NCBI GenBank assembly: GCA_030704615.1
Contig: CM060734.1
Span: 18,292,001 to 18,356,000, forward strand
DNA from: Takakia lepidozioides
Taxonomy: Eukaryota; Streptophyta; Takakiopsida; Takakiales; Takakiaceae
DNA: 64,000 nt
Reading direction: 5' to 3'
The notes below the pieces were generated by a model. The model saw only the letters and a list, made by a program, of their open reading frames with translations, was not told the DNA's origin and searched no databases. Each line of letters starts with the position of its first letter. Position 1 is the stretch's first letter. The position numbers and the translations under genes were made by a program. Of this stretch, positions 32,894 to 44,620 are shown in pieces.

Positions 32894-35800
32894 CTGCTAA
32901 AGAACAAAGCGCATGGAAGTCACTTCTCAAGTGGAGCTCATCCGACTGTTGCAATACACAAAGAGGGTATGACTTTGCCTTGGTCAACTCAGTTAGTAGA
33001 CACCTATATCAACGCTTGATGTTTGTCAACCTACCTCGTATCAATCCTATTGAATATAAAATTCTCACAGATCCTTGCCGGATAGTTCAGATAATAATAA
33101 AGTAAGATGGAACTGTACAGCCACAGACAAGATTCACCTCAAACCAGAGTTTTGGCAGGTGTCCTCCTTGACGGCCTATGAAGGCAGAGAATGAACCATA
33201 GGACGTTGTTTGTCGTAGCCTTGTGGCCATTGACCTCGCGCTCAGTTTGAGCGGAACACAAAGGGACAGAAACTACCTTTGTCAGGGGCTGACACTGGTA
33301 GTACGAGTTACCTTGGAACAGACAATTAATCCGAGTTTTCCAGATATCCTCTAGAAATCCCTTCACACAAGCATCAATCTGCTGTGTGTGGTTTGCCCAA
33401 TAACTAGGCCTCAAAAGGGCCTGGGCTTTTGGCTCAGCCTCATGACTTTCAAAGCTGGTAAACAGAGGTTCAGGCACAATTCCCTTGATGGATTTGAAGA
33501 GGGCGTCTCTCTCGCGAGAGTACCCAGGACAATGAATCAGAAAATGAATATTGTATTCAGGTTGCCCAGACAACGGGCAATTGCAATCCCTCTTTCCTCT
33601 CAGCATCTGTTTGCTGTTCCAAGGTAGGCTTCCCGCCCCGAGTAAATTTGTGCCGAGGGTGGGTAAACCCTTGAGGTCATCCATGATATCCTCTCCCATG
33701 TCACAGACTGGAAACAAGTTCAGGGAAGTTTATGAAGGCAGAGAGTGGGGAGGGCAGGCAAGTACGTAAAGGATGAAGCAATTTTAGTTCCCTCCCCACA
33801 AAGAATGGAGCCCTGATTTCATAAACTCCTTTGCCCACATGTGACTGTGCTCTTGCAACTGAAGGTCTACAAGAAAAGGCCAAGACATATTCACCATGGT
33901 ACTTCCCAGCTGTGCTGAAAGCATCTCCCATCCTCTGACCGACTGGCAAGGGCTCTAATGTCAACTTGGCAGAAGTTGTTGGGAGAGGACTGTCTAGATG
34001 TATGTGCATACTCCGACATGTATCGTGCCACTTTTGGTGAAGCTCTCGCAGCTTCTGAAAGATAGAGTGGTTTTTCACCTGTTCATCACATCCACACACC
34101 ACAGCCGTCACAAATATAAACGGCCTCCTGAGGAATGCCTTAAACTAACATGTAAACTACCGATACCACTGACTTGGAAAAAACATAGAACTAAAAAGCA
34201 CCCGACTGGGTACACTTGCCACTAAAACCACCAGAACAATACTATTTTCTTCTCCAGGGCACAACTTCCAATGCTAGAACAAGCACATCGTTATGAGTTT
34301 GGTATCAAATGAACTGAAAACCATACCTGCTCCCTTTTAGAATCCTGGTGATTCTGCAGCCACCTTGGCAATGATCTGTTCATTTTGTCAGGTACCTCAT
34401 CACCTTTACTGAGCATATCTACTGAGGAACGAGGGCAGGACTGGCCAGAAACCAAGTGTGACATCACCCTCTCCTCTTCATGGAGTAACTTACACTCCTC
34501 TTCAAACTTTGCTGAGCACTCTGCACAACATTGCAGATTTCCTACTCCATCATCTCCACGAGATGGCCTGACCAGCGGCATAGGGACCCGTCCTCCTGCA
34601 GCACTCAAGACTGACAACGCAGCACCACCATTCTTGCCTTGCTGAAGCCCATTTCCAAATCTGTAAAGCAAGCCATGTGGGTCACACACTTACGAGCCAA
34701 CTTCCGTCCAACAGACAGAAAGGATGTCTAGAGTGGCCACATGCCAAGCTACAATAATGGCATACACAGCACAAACGAGCAAATCATGCAGGGGCAATCT
34801 GGACGTAGGCCATCTGCTTGGGTAGATAAAATAGACTTGCCCTTAGCTTAGTGCATGCGACATTCACGATGAAGACCTCCATGGATGCCAGTCTGCAGCC
34901 TACCCAGACAGATTAAGGCTCCAAAAATGGAAGGAGGTCTCTACGTAGAGTTAAACCTACTCACATCATGGAATGTCTGTAGGCCATACTCATTAAACAC
35001 ATGCTCATTCAATGTGCAATATACACACCTCTAAGGGGCAATGTAGCGTAAGCCTTATGGGCTTTGCAGACTGGGGAAGTCATTCCTTGCCATGCACCAC
35101 AATAAATGACTTCCAAGTCAGAACATAAAGAATATCTGCATTAAAGCCCTGTGTGCAAGAGAGAATTTCTTCATTGCAACTAGAGGGGGAAGGTGGCTGA
35201 ACCTGCTTTGGAGCCCGAAGTTAGAAGTAGAAGCTACTGGCACGGGTTGCAGACCCCATTGAGCCTCCAAGGCTGGGTGGCGGACCTGACAACACATGTA
35301 TGTCTGACATGTGGCCACACCAACAAACCACAGCTTATCACCTCGATGGTGGACCAGCATGCGCTCAAGCTCCATCGCTGTGTGTTGTGCAGGGCAGTAG
35401 GTTGACAGCCCCTTCTGCTGCACTGCATCAACCAACCAGTGCAAATCCCCAACATGTAGAATTGCACCACCTGGCATGCATTCGCCGACTATCTTACTTA
35501 GCTCTGCCAGCTTCTGCTCCATTTCCTGCTTACTACAGAGCCCAAAAGATAAGGATGACAGCTGAGGAGTCAATATCTGCACACCCCTCAGGGTCTCGGC
35601 AACATCCCCCCTCTTGATCTGCATTACAAGGTCCTTAAACACCGCATTCACACTAGCTGTTGAGTCACCCACCAGAATGGGGTTCCTTTTCACTGGTCGA
35701 AGTAAGACCTCTAGAGCCTGCCGGATTCCATCCTCCCGAGCTACTTGGGTTGCCGATGGGGGATGCTCCACTGGAGCAGGGCTCCTGCCAAGTAAGGTGT

Positions 35801-36908
35801 GCAATCTGGTGTTGAAGGGTGAAGGTTCCGGCAAGACCTGTCCGTGATCCTTCAGTGAACTGGAAGGGGCACTCGTTTTGGCCAGAAAATAGGGGTGCTT
35901 TGCACTTGCCTTTGATTCGCTTTCATCCTGTGAGAGCGCGCTGCTAAGAAAGAGACCTGTAACATAGTATTCCAACCAAAATTAGTTGCCTGGAAAAGAC
36001 ACGACTCCAACAAACTGATGAATCAGCAGGAACTGATTCAACAGGAGGTGTAGAACCCTTTTGTGCTCCTCTGCAGTGTCTGCAAGAATTCAGTTCCCAA
36101 GCAAGATGGAGCAGAGGAAGTTGTATTTTACACATTTTGTTCAGACAATTTCATCCAGCCAACCTACGGGCGTAAAATTGCAACCCTTGGGGACAACTGG
36201 GCAGTATTTGAAGTGCTCACAAGCAGATTATCCTGACTGGACTCGCTTCCATCACACAACCTGATCACAACTTCCACAGTAGCAAGAAAGCAATAATTTG
36301 TAGCCTACACGCACAATACTTGTCACAAAGTAAGTACCTGCAGCACCCAATTTTAGGCTGAATTGATCAGCATTGTCCAAGGAACATGCCGGCGATTGTG
36401 GCGGCACCATTCCCACAGCGTCCTCCAGGTTGAACTTCACGTGGGTGCTTGAGAAACCAGCCTCCCGCATTACGCGGCTGACACTGGGATCATCCAGGAT
36501 TGAGATGATGAGCTGCTCAATCTCCACCTTAACAGCTAATAAGGGGGGTTGCTGCTGCTCAGGACATCCCCGGCGCTGATGAGCCTGGGCCCTCTTGAGG
36601 GCTGCAACCAGGGCATTCGACAGCACTGGCTGTGCTGAGGTGGCGGATGCCGATTGAGGAAGCCGCTCGAGGGCAACATTGAAGCAAAGCTCCAGCGCCC
36701 GACATTGAAGGGGGTGTGATGAGTGTGGATGTGACAGCATGCAGGCCTGGCGCAACGGGCTGCCACCATGCGCCAACAGCATTGAAGCCACGTGCAGGGG
36801 TTGGACCTGGGCATGGCCGCGACGCCGGGCTTCCGTGATCGCATGCTTCAGCACTGCTTGTGCTTGTGGGGTTAGAGAGTGCTGCACCGTGTTTGCCCCC
36901 GCTCGCAT
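30951..36908 (-). CDS. SMXL: SMXL protein (SMAX1/D53-like, Clp-N and degenerate AAA), whole gene
   Basis: SMXL proteins are nuclear co-repressors of karrikin and strigolactone signalling, degraded after ubiquitination by SCF-MAX2. Five exons join with GT-AG borders and matching phases: 36908-36338, 35956-35203, 34660-34327, 34054-33895 and 32893-30951. Together they give 1,254 codons including the TAA, so about 1,253 residues against roughly 1,000-1,100 in flowering plants. The start [16 protein letters not shown] is the family N terminus, and an in-frame TAA lies four codons upstream (36918-36920). The product has a double Clp-N domain (about 1-170), a degenerate first ATPase region (about 215-440), [10 protein letters not shown], a second degenerate P-loop (GPDRVSKR, about 846), RGRT at 902-905 where flowering plants have RGKT, and an EAR motif LDLNL at 1075-1079. 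No frameshift or stop is present, so it looks functional. Exact ends of exons 3-5 need transcripts. Confidence 0.92.
33139..33717 (-). pseudogene. LINE C-terminal remnant inside SMXL intron 4
   Basis: A 192-codon frame on the same strand as the host gene includes [20 protein letters not shown] then [12 protein letters not shown]. This is the cysteine/histidine finger found at the end of many LINE reverse transcriptases (C..C...E..H.l..Cp.y...R). No polymerase motifs accompany it. It fills about 60% of a 1,001-base intron and is probably spliced out with it. Confidence 0.5.
33895..34054 (-). CDS. SMXL: SMXL exon 4
   Basis: The exon reads [19 protein letters not shown], matching the 'eLqkkWnd.C..~H' block that follows LPxWL in the family. 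It was started at the acceptor TTTCAG because that has the better pyrimidine tract. An alternative acceptor 24 bases upstream (GAACAG, exon start 34078) also keeps frame and would add eight residues. The donor ATG|GTGAAT at 33894 was picked because it gives phase 1, as exon 5 requires; it is the least certain border of the gene. Confidence 0.7.
34327..34660 (-). CDS. SMXL: SMXL exon 3
   Basis: The exon runs from acceptor TTTACAG to donor CAG|GTATGG, entering in phase 2 and leaving in phase 0. It contains [19 protein letters not shown], which corresponds to the family's 'CC.~C...~E.E' block, then [15 protein letters not shown], the family's 'LP.WL' block. Between them lies a Ser-rich stretch of uncertain structure. 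Confidence 0.82.
35203..35956 (-). CDS. SMXL: SMXL exon 2: degenerate first ATPase region
   Basis: Acceptor TTACAG|GT keeps phase with exon 1. The exon reads [20 protein letters not shown] where true Clp ATPases have a Walker A box; the GxxxxGK signature is missing, as usual in SMXL. It continues with [15 protein letters not shown] and [20 protein letters not shown]. The donor CAG|GTTCAG is weaker than the others but is the one that joins in phase to exon 3. Confidence 0.88.
36338..36908 (-). CDS. SMXL: SMXL exon 1: double Clp-N domain
   Basis: Codons 1-190 plus one base. [20 protein letters not shown] and the [12 protein letters not shown] segment form the first Clp repeat. [19 protein letters not shown] is the strongly conserved SMXL block, and [20 protein letters not shown] the second repeat. 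The Clp-N region is used for protein contacts in the family. The donor CAG|GTACTT leaves one base, which the next exon completes as Gly. Confidence 0.93.
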
Positions 36909-38879
36909 CCCTCTCGCTTAATAACTACCCTACTCTCTGCAGCTATTTTCCTGCTTGCAAACGCAAGCTGTCTTCTACACCAGTTCGCTTATACACCTAT
37001 CCAGCAGTTTCACCCCAGAACCTTCGCCCGCTCTTTGGTATGAATGGTAGTCTTCCACCGCCTGACGCGCAGTCGAAATGCGGTCAGCACTGCATACGTT
37101 GGACAATCACTCTCTCCCTACTTCTGCGATTCCCTGTACCATCGTCTTTTGTTGACCACCCTCCCTGTAACGCACCTGCGACAGCTTACCAATGAGCACG
37201 AAGCCAAGCCTGAATGGCCTGGCACAATCTTTTCCATTTGGAAGACCAGGCTCGCCTGCATCTCTCCACCGCAAAACCGCAATTTGAGCAACCATTCTCG
37301 TATCTCTTTCTGTTTATCGCTCAGTTCCAGTGTACTGTCCCTTGGCTAGAGATTGACCCACTAATGCAGTCTGACACAAGGTTGACTGTACATGTCCACC
37401 ATCGCCAGACCCGCTCCAGTTTGAGAATCTCTGACAGATTGCGCTAGCCACTTTCCTACCTCCTTATGCCCGACTGCATCTCTCTTTCTCTCTCTTCATT
37501 AACACTGCTTCTCACTAGTCACACTCTCTCAGTTACTACTCGCCACCGCCTCCTCCAACCCCGGTTACACCCTCAGCTCCTGTTTAGTTTGGTTTACCTC
37601 AACTACTCTTTACATTACACATTTCTTGTGAACCCGTTCTTCATCCAACCGCGGCAATACGTGTATCCACTGGGGGTGGTGTCCATCATCCATCCGGATA
37701 AGCAGCTCGACCGACTCTAACCACTCAACTGCAATCACTCATCTATTTTCCATTCAGCTCTGGAAAGCTGCATCTCATCCATCCCACCCATTCTATTCTA
37801 ACCCACACCTGTACTTAGACTTTTCCTTATCCTAATCTGCCTCGCTTCTGTTCATACCGCTGCTCCGTCGACCACCATCCACTGGAAAGGCGGGAGTTGG
37901 CTTCAGACGCAGTGCAAAGGTTCCCAGTTCAACTACAGAAATTTTAGGCAAATCCAAGATGCAACCGCTCAAAAGTGCGGGTAGGATTGCGGTGGGTGGG
38001 GCCGGCCTGACGCATTCAATCTTATTTCCAGAGCCGTGTATGCCTCTCAATTTGTATAGTCTGGTCTATAATGAGGCTCGTCTCATAGAGGTGGGTTACC
38101 TCCGTGGAGACTAATTGAGTCAGTTTTTTTTTTTTTTCCCAAAATCGCCACAAGGGACACAAATAATTTCTACCCAGTGCCCATGTGGCGAGAATAACGA
38201 GGTGGCAATGTCGTGGCTCTTTGCTTTTAGGGCAGAGGGTCGGACATGGGAGGAGTTGCTTCTGTTGTGGGGGTAGCTGCAATAATGGGAGTGGGGGTTG
38301 AATGACCCCAGAGCAAAGTTTGGTGCACCACCACCATAACCCTTAACTCCCCCGAGTCGCAGTGACTCTTGGCCCACTCACCACGACACGGTTAGTTTGC
38401 GATGAGACCGAAGCCTCCCCCAAGATTCCCACTTCCACAACCCCTTTTTGAGCCCCTTTTTGAGTCCTATGTCGCCCCCACTACAAGTCCGTACATTACT
38501 ACCACCCCACTTGGTTGAGGGGCTCCACCTAGTGATTAACCGATCAAAGCTAGTGAAGCAAGTGAGCCAGCCGGAAAGTGACCAAGTGTGGGGAGCTAGT
38601 CCGAACTGCCTATAATTATACGGATTAATTTTCACTCAGCCCCTTGTGGTCGAGGGTTGTTTGGGAGAGAAAAATGGGATCGTTATACCCCGGCATAGTG
38701 GTCCGATGGTTGCGGAGCTGGGGTTTGATCAGTGTGTGATTGACGCGCACACCATGAGCCAGCATACGGGTCTTGGTATCCTCAGTAGCTAGGTATATGA
38801 AGCAAAATTTGGTGTGGGGCCAGTCTTCGCAATGTGGAGTATTTCAAACTCATCTCCATGGTAGTAGGTTTCCGTAATT
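36909..38879. other. SMXL 5' flank, no other gene seen
   Basis: This region would hold the SMXL 5' UTR and promoter. A CT-rich tract lies at about 37,480-37,560 and a 14-base poly-T near 38,126-38,139. No clear TATA box could be placed. No other coding sequence is recognised. Confidence 0.3.
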
Positions 38880-38883
38880 AGAT

Positions 38884-38972
38884 GCACTTGAGCAGGTAGC
38901 CCGGTGGTTGGGTGTTTGTGCCTTGCCTGTGCATAACCTAGGTGATCCTGGGTTCAATCCTTCAACATGTGC
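38884..38972 (+). mobile_element. tRNA-derived SINE-like unit
   Basis: GTAGCCCGGTGGTTGG (near 38,897) fits a pol III A box. GGGTTCAATCC (near 38,950) fits a B box about 45 bases further on. GCAC at the start and GTGC at the end could pair as a short acceptor-like stem. No proper anticodon arm is evident, so it is more likely a SINE head than a tRNA gene. Confidence 0.4.
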
Positions 38973-38974
38973 CT

Positions 38975-40305
38975 TCAGACCGTCCATTGGGCCCTCCATG
39001 GCCTGTGTGTTGAGCAGTAGGCTCTGTAAATTCACTGGACGTTAAAGAAACTTTGTCTTTCCAATTGTACCTAGGAGGGCATCGCTCGCCAAGTAGAGTA
39101 AGAGGTAGTCTGTGGATGCCAAGAGGTCGAAGGCCTTCTCGACCTTCCCCTGCATTGGCATGCCAGATGCCATGTTTATGACGAATGCCTGATCACCTCG
39201 TAGTAGAGCCAATCCGTCAGTTATTGTTTTTGTTTATTGCTTTTTTCAGGGTCGGCCCACGCCATAGTAGCCCACCACCAGTGGCGGGGCTTGGCCATAG
39301 CCACCCAAGCACCAAGGAGTATAGCCAGGGAGCAGCGGGGTCCGCACGCCTCGGCGTTGCAGCGCGGGGCCCCCGCGTTGACTCAGATTGTACGTCCAGC
39401 TTTATCGCAGGCCCCCGAGGGCGCCATCAAGGGAAATTCCTCACGTCCTTCCAGGAAGGCCCCGACGGTCGGACCTCTGGATATTTTCTCGGACCGCTGC
39501 ACTGACCAGCGGTCCGTCTCGCGGACCGCTCCGCGACGGCTTGCGCCCCGCCACATGGCGGGCGCCGCCTCTGACCAGCGGTTACTAGCATGAAGGCTCA
39601 AAAAGGGAGTTTTTCTTGACCTTAGACTAATTGATTTTGATATACCCCCTCTTGGGGTAATTTTGCTCAGATGTATGGGTAGCAGAATAGATAAATCGTC
39701 ATATTTTGGTAGGAGGTAGCCTTGTCCGGCCCCTTCGCTATAAGCTCAGGCTCTCACTTGGGGAGTGAGTAGGGGTTGAGTTCCATGTCGAGACAGCCAG
39801 GAGACAAAAGTGAATCAAAACTACACTAGCGCGATTTTAGGCTACAGTATTAAACAGTGCCAAGGGGGAAAGGTGGAGGATGACACGTTCTAGGTGCAAT
39901 AGGATCCCCGCTACCCTTAAGACACGGCCCTCAAGGGGCGCTTGAAGGCCAGGTGGCCAAGCTGAAGGCTCGGGCCCGCCACTGTTGGAGCCACGTTCAT
40001 TCCTAGAGCGCACTAACATTTATTGGATGAATAGGTGGATTTCATCTGCGGCACATTTTCCGTCCGTCCGCTGACTGGCGGCGCTCCCGCCACTGGGGAA
40101 CAGTTCCCTACGTTCACGGCCGTTCTCGGCCTGTTCCCGGGATGCCCTAGAGGTAATTTTGGTATCATTGCAATCTAGGGAGTATGTTCTATTCAAGGAT
40201 CATTTTTAGGATTTACTTATATTCTTATTAATTTTGGGCATTTATTGATTTGTTAATTGGGATAAATAATCCTATGATTGTTGAATTTCAAGGGACCTCT
40301 TTGAC
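38975..40305. other. no recognised gene; GC-rich block at 39,240-39,590
   Basis: The block 39,240-39,590 is GC-rich and contains paired segments (GACCAGCGGTCCG, GCGGACCGCTCCGC, CTGACCAGCGGTTAC). Open frames across it have no family resemblance. The inverted pieces suggest a repeat rather than a gene. Confidence 0.3.
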
Positions 40306-40778
40306 GCCCGGAATTAGGGGAGATCAAAAAGAGATTTGCCCTTCTTGAGGAGTGGATTGAACTCAACGACCCACAAACTGGAGGGGCATTAGGAAGAGGC
40401 GTCTCCCTCCCTTCCTAAACCCCGATAGGTGCTTTGAGAAGGGACAACGAATTAGGTCCCGGCTATCAGCGGTTCAGGGGTTTAGGCAGTAGGATATAGT
40501 CAATAAAACTAAGACTTGGAAGACAATTGTATGATAAAAACCACATAAACAAACCGTAGGATTTAGGAACGCAATCTTGCCGTGTGAATGAGAACTTGAT
40601 TTCTTCTTTGCCGGTAGAATTAGATCTAGATCAGTAGCCGCCACTAGCATTACCGCGGAACCCCCTGCACTAACCACAGTCGGGTGGGCGGTTCTTGAGC
40701 CCAACCCATTCCGCTACACACCTCAACCCATCCTAGCTAGTATGCCGTCACCCTGACCGCGCGCGTCCAGGGCTCGTC
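40306..40778 (+). repeat. LTR remnant of the 58.76-kb Gypsy family
   Basis: Read in reverse complement, this segment follows the same order of blocks as the LTR at 58,757 onward: terminus TGACGAGCCCTGG, GGTGACGGCATACTAG, GTTAGTGCAGGGG, CTACCGGCAAAGAAGA and AAAGCACCTATC. It ends in GGGCTCGTCA, the LTR terminus. The other LTR end is missing, so it is a truncated solo LTR, strongly diverged. Confidence 0.65.
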
Positions 40779-40787
40779 ACAGGGACC

Positions 40788-41200
40788 TCTCATGGATTTT
40801 GCAGAGCTCATGGTGAAATTCTTGGACTAAAGCTATGGACCTCGACTCGAGCTCGGACGGGCCAAATGCTCCTGAATATAATGCTTCTGGGTGCGCTAAC
40901 TATTAGCTCCCTATAATGAAAGATTGGATACCCGAGGACCCTACTCATCATGGGTGCCCCCGAACTTCCCTCGGGTGCCCCGAACTCTGACCTAACATGG
41001 GGATGCTCAATGGGTCGCTCCCACATTGATAACAGAAAAGATTGGATACTCAGAGGACCTTACTCATGGAATAGACACAACATTTCTATCCTAATAATTG
41101 GACTACTCTCATGGCTCGCAGGGACCTCTCATAAATTTTGCAGAGCTCATGGTGAAATTCTTGACTGGAAAGATTGGATATTATGAGGACCCTACTCATA
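40788..41200. repeat. short dispersed direct repeats
   Basis: AGGGACCTCTCAT...TTTTGCAGAGCTCATGGTG occurs at 40,789 and 41,120. AAAGATTGGATA..GAGGACC.TACTCAT occurs near 40,919, 41,037 and 41,168. The arrangement looks like a degraded tandem or leader repeat beside the gag-only element. Confidence 0.5.
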
Positions 41201-41304
41201 CTACTTTCACTAGAAAAGGTCGTAGGCCCTTCTGGGCTTTTCTACGCCTGAAATCCCTCCACTCATGTGAGGGGAGCAACAACCACTGCTCTAAAACTCA
41301 CCTT

Positions 41305-43360
41305 TTACCCCCTCACTGCTTTTCTGACTTTCCTCTCTCTATGAGGAATACTACAGCGGGATAAGGTGGAATTGACAAAAGGTTTAAGGGGTGGAGGTGA
41401 CTGGCCAAACCACGGGGGTTCGGTCTCTGCAACTGCTACCTCCTTCTCCTTGGGACGGATGTTATCTTCTTCCTGAAGTACAGTCTCCACCATTTTGCGT
41501 GCATCCAATTTCATTATCGTGAAGTCTAAACCCTCATGTTCTGATGCGGAAGTCGTTGACTCCGACGCCACATACCTAGGGCCTTTCCCCAGCGAATCTC
41601 GTTGCTGTCGGGTCATAACGACATAGCTACATTTGTTGGGTCTAGCTTGCGTGGTTGGGGTAGCTCTTGACTCACTTGCAATCCAATTCACCTTATGTTG
41701 CGTCTCCTGTTGGCGCACTGCATGGCTTTGTTGTACATTGGTCTGCTGCTGCTGGGGGGCCGTCGATGTGGAGCCTGATGTCCTCCCCGCACCGTACATC
41801 CTGAGAGGGAGACCATGTATTAGAAGATCCCTGGGCTATCTGAGCCGCAGGATTGGAATAAGCTACTCGGGGATTCTTCTCGTAGCTGCATTGCCTCCTG
41901 AATATGACGGGCCCGCCTGATCTGGCCTAGGCCGTTGCACAATTTGCGTTGGGGTGGCGAAATACATGCTATGCTGATGTGGTAGAGGGTTGGGTGGCGC
42001 GGTTTCATGTTGATCCGGAAATGGGGCTCGTTGCCCTTCCAAATTCCTCTCTACCTGCTGAATAGTAGCCGGTGCGGGACGGTCCACCTGCCTACGAGGA
42101 CATCTCTCCAACGGATGACCCTGTTGCCCACAATGGAGACATACGATGTCACTCCAACACTCCTCCGTTTGGTGGCCCACTCCACCACATTTTTGGCATA
42201 CCTTCCGTGGCTGGATGAACTGACGTTTTTGCCTCTCCTGATAATTCGGATTCCGGCTTACCTGCCTTTCTCGAATGGGATAAGGACAATGTTGAGCAGC
42301 ATGTCCTGGGCCGTTGCAGTTGGAACACCACACCTTTGCTGGGTTGGGACCGGATTCTTCAATTGGGGCCGCATCTCGATATCCTACATAGCTGGTGATC
42401 TGCTGGCCAATGGAGCTCATGCCATCCCCATTGTCTCAATGGTCTTCATGAGAGACGTTAATTGCACCTCTAGATGGCCCACTTGTGAATCAGATTGCCC
42501 GTTTGAATCTGCATGCGAGTTGGTAGGGACGACACTCGTGTATCGTGGTGCGGTTGGCGCCGCAACTAGTGTTGGGGTCATTGCTGGGATGTATGGTCTT
42601 GCCCCTCCAACATAAGAGGGCGTGTAATGCAAAGCGGGCTGGATTACCGCTATTAATGGTGCCGGCTTCTGAGTGGGCTCAATCGTAATGTATGATGGAA
42701 GTGCTAGCTCCGGCATCTTGACTCATTGCACCTGTCGATGCATGTTGTCGAAATCCTTGTCGACATGTATGGCATCTACCAGGGTTGCAGGCCTCTAGTG
42801 CAGTACATGGAAGTGAGTGGCCTCTCATAAACCACTTAAAAAACAATCTTTAAGCACCCCGTCGTCTAGGGGGGTCAAGGGATTTTGGAGTTGCATCAGC
42901 TCCCGGAACCTCATCTCGAAGTCCGCTACTTCCTCTGTGGGGCCTTGACGGATTCTCGCCAATGCCATCAAGAGGTTGGTGAATTGGTGCACCGCCCGGA
43001 AATGATCCAAGAATGCGTCCCGAATCTACTGCCAAGTGACAAATGTCCCCGGTGCCTGTTGCCAATACCAAGTAGATGTTCTTCCCCTCATGGTTGTGGG
43101 AAACCAAATCAGCCAATAAGCATCGTTTAGTGCTTGGTTAGAATAACAACACTGAATAAAACTCTTCACATGATATTCTGGATTTTCATGTTCTTCCACG
43201 GAGAACCAAGGCAAATGCCTGGGCAATATTAGCGGGGCTAAACCTACCGGGACCACAATGGGTACCTCAGGAGGTCCTCGAATATGTGCCATGGTTGACA
43301 CTAATGACGGTGATGGACTTTTGACCGTGCAAGTCATGGTGAATAAGAGGGACTAGATAC
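41305..43360 (-). mobile_element. Gypsy-type gag-only remnant with three zinc knuckles
   Basis: Minus blocks in order are a capsid-like segment (43337-42825), with YLVKSF-like WFSVEEHENPEYHVKSF, SNQALNDAYWL and TNLLMALARIRQGPTEEVAD. A Pro-rich linker follows (42716-42417), then a nucleocapsid (42420-41863) with three perfect CX2CX4HX4C knuckles: CSNCNGPGHAAQHC, CQKCGGVGHQTEEC and CLHCGQQGHPLERC. After that comes a polar tail (41799-41305). Stops and one frame change separate blocks, and no protease or polymerase follows. This is a different gag from the one at 53-54 kb, which has only two, damaged knuckles. LTRs were not identified. Confidence 0.65.
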
Positions 43361-43361
43361 A

Positions 43362-44620
43362 GGGGAAACCACTCGAACACTCGACGTTAGAAGAACTATC
43401 TGTATTCTCTCCTTCCCACTCTATCTTATCTAGACTCTGAGTTTTTGAGTCTGATGCTAGACTCAATTCTCCAGGTTCTTCCCTAGTAATTGATCTCGGA
43501 CTGCTTCTCTGGCTAGTCTTCATTGTAACTGAGTATCGAAAGATATGCTATCTAGACTTGGGAGTGTTGCTCTTGATCCTGAGCTAGACATGTACACTCA
43601 CTGTTGTGCTAACAAAGATTCTCCTACTTCAGTTTGCACTAGAGGACCTATATTTCCTTGAACGACCATGTCAAGAATAAAGGAAGTTAGATCCGGATAT
43701 CTTCCATGGAATGTTGGTGATGGGGGTATGTCAGTATGCAGCTTCCCGTGTATTAGTCAATCTTCGTGACGTTACAGTATCTACACTCATCCCGACTTCG
43801 TACATAATGTGTTGTTAGGAGCTGACATGTATTCCAAGGAGTAAAGAAGTCTACCTGCCATCTTAGGTGTGATGTAAAATAAGACCTTGAGTGTAAAGCT
43901 CCTAAATATTTCCCTGGACACGAACAATATGGCCAATTGCGCCTGTCTTTACACCAATAAAAATGTTCGGGGGAGCCAATTTCCGAGGGTTGTTCGCACC
44001 AGACCCTTTCGTCTATCCACCCTTTCTTGATAGGCTTTCACTGAGCCAACTGATCAATAAAAGCTTCTACTTTGAGTCGAACCTCGGGGCTATGTTTCCA
44101 AAACCTGCTTCGGATCCTTTTGACCTTTGCTTCAAAAAGTCATGCCCTTTAGGGATTCATGGAAAAAAACAGTCTGGTTGATGATGATGTAATTTCTCGA
44201 ACGACTAAGACAAGTGAATTTTCCTTGCAAGGAGCGTTACAAAGCTTGCTTGATCGCAAGCTGAATATTTAGGAAAGGAAACAACAATGCAAATCTCAAG
44301 ACCTTAGGAGGGCCAGAAAACCTGCTTACCTAAGCTAGTGACAACATCACCTCATCCTCATTAAAGGGTGATCCTGGTACTGAGGCCAATGTAGAACTGC
44401 TAGTAGAAGAAACGGAATGTACTACCCTTAAAGGAATAATTGGGAGGAAATTGGTGGGGATGTCCCTTGCAAAGTGAAATGGTGGTGGCCGCTCCGGATC
44501 TGGTATGACGCTCGTGGAGCCGCTTGGGGACAGTCCTCAATCCATGTGATGTAATGTACGGTCGTTGCCACATCCAACTATCCATTGGTAATTAGCTCGA
44601 TGACTAGTGCGGCTGTATTA
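43362..44620. other. no recognisable gene
   Basis: Short frames only. This may contain the leader or LTR of the gag-only element to its left, but no matching terminal repeat was found. Confidence 0.3.

Noticed and set aside
39237-39593. 118-codon plus frame as a gene
   Set aside because: It lies in a GC-rich inverted-repeat block where all three plus frames stay open; no motif.
40801-41165. 18S rRNA fragment, because of GGTGAAATTCTTGG
   Set aside because: The match covers only about 14 bases and the flanks do not resemble rRNA; it recurs as part of a local repeat.
42007-42615. Plus-strand frame of 202 codons
   Set aside because: Exact antisense shadow of the gag zinc-knuckle region, whose three CX2CX4HX4C motifs lie on the minus strand.
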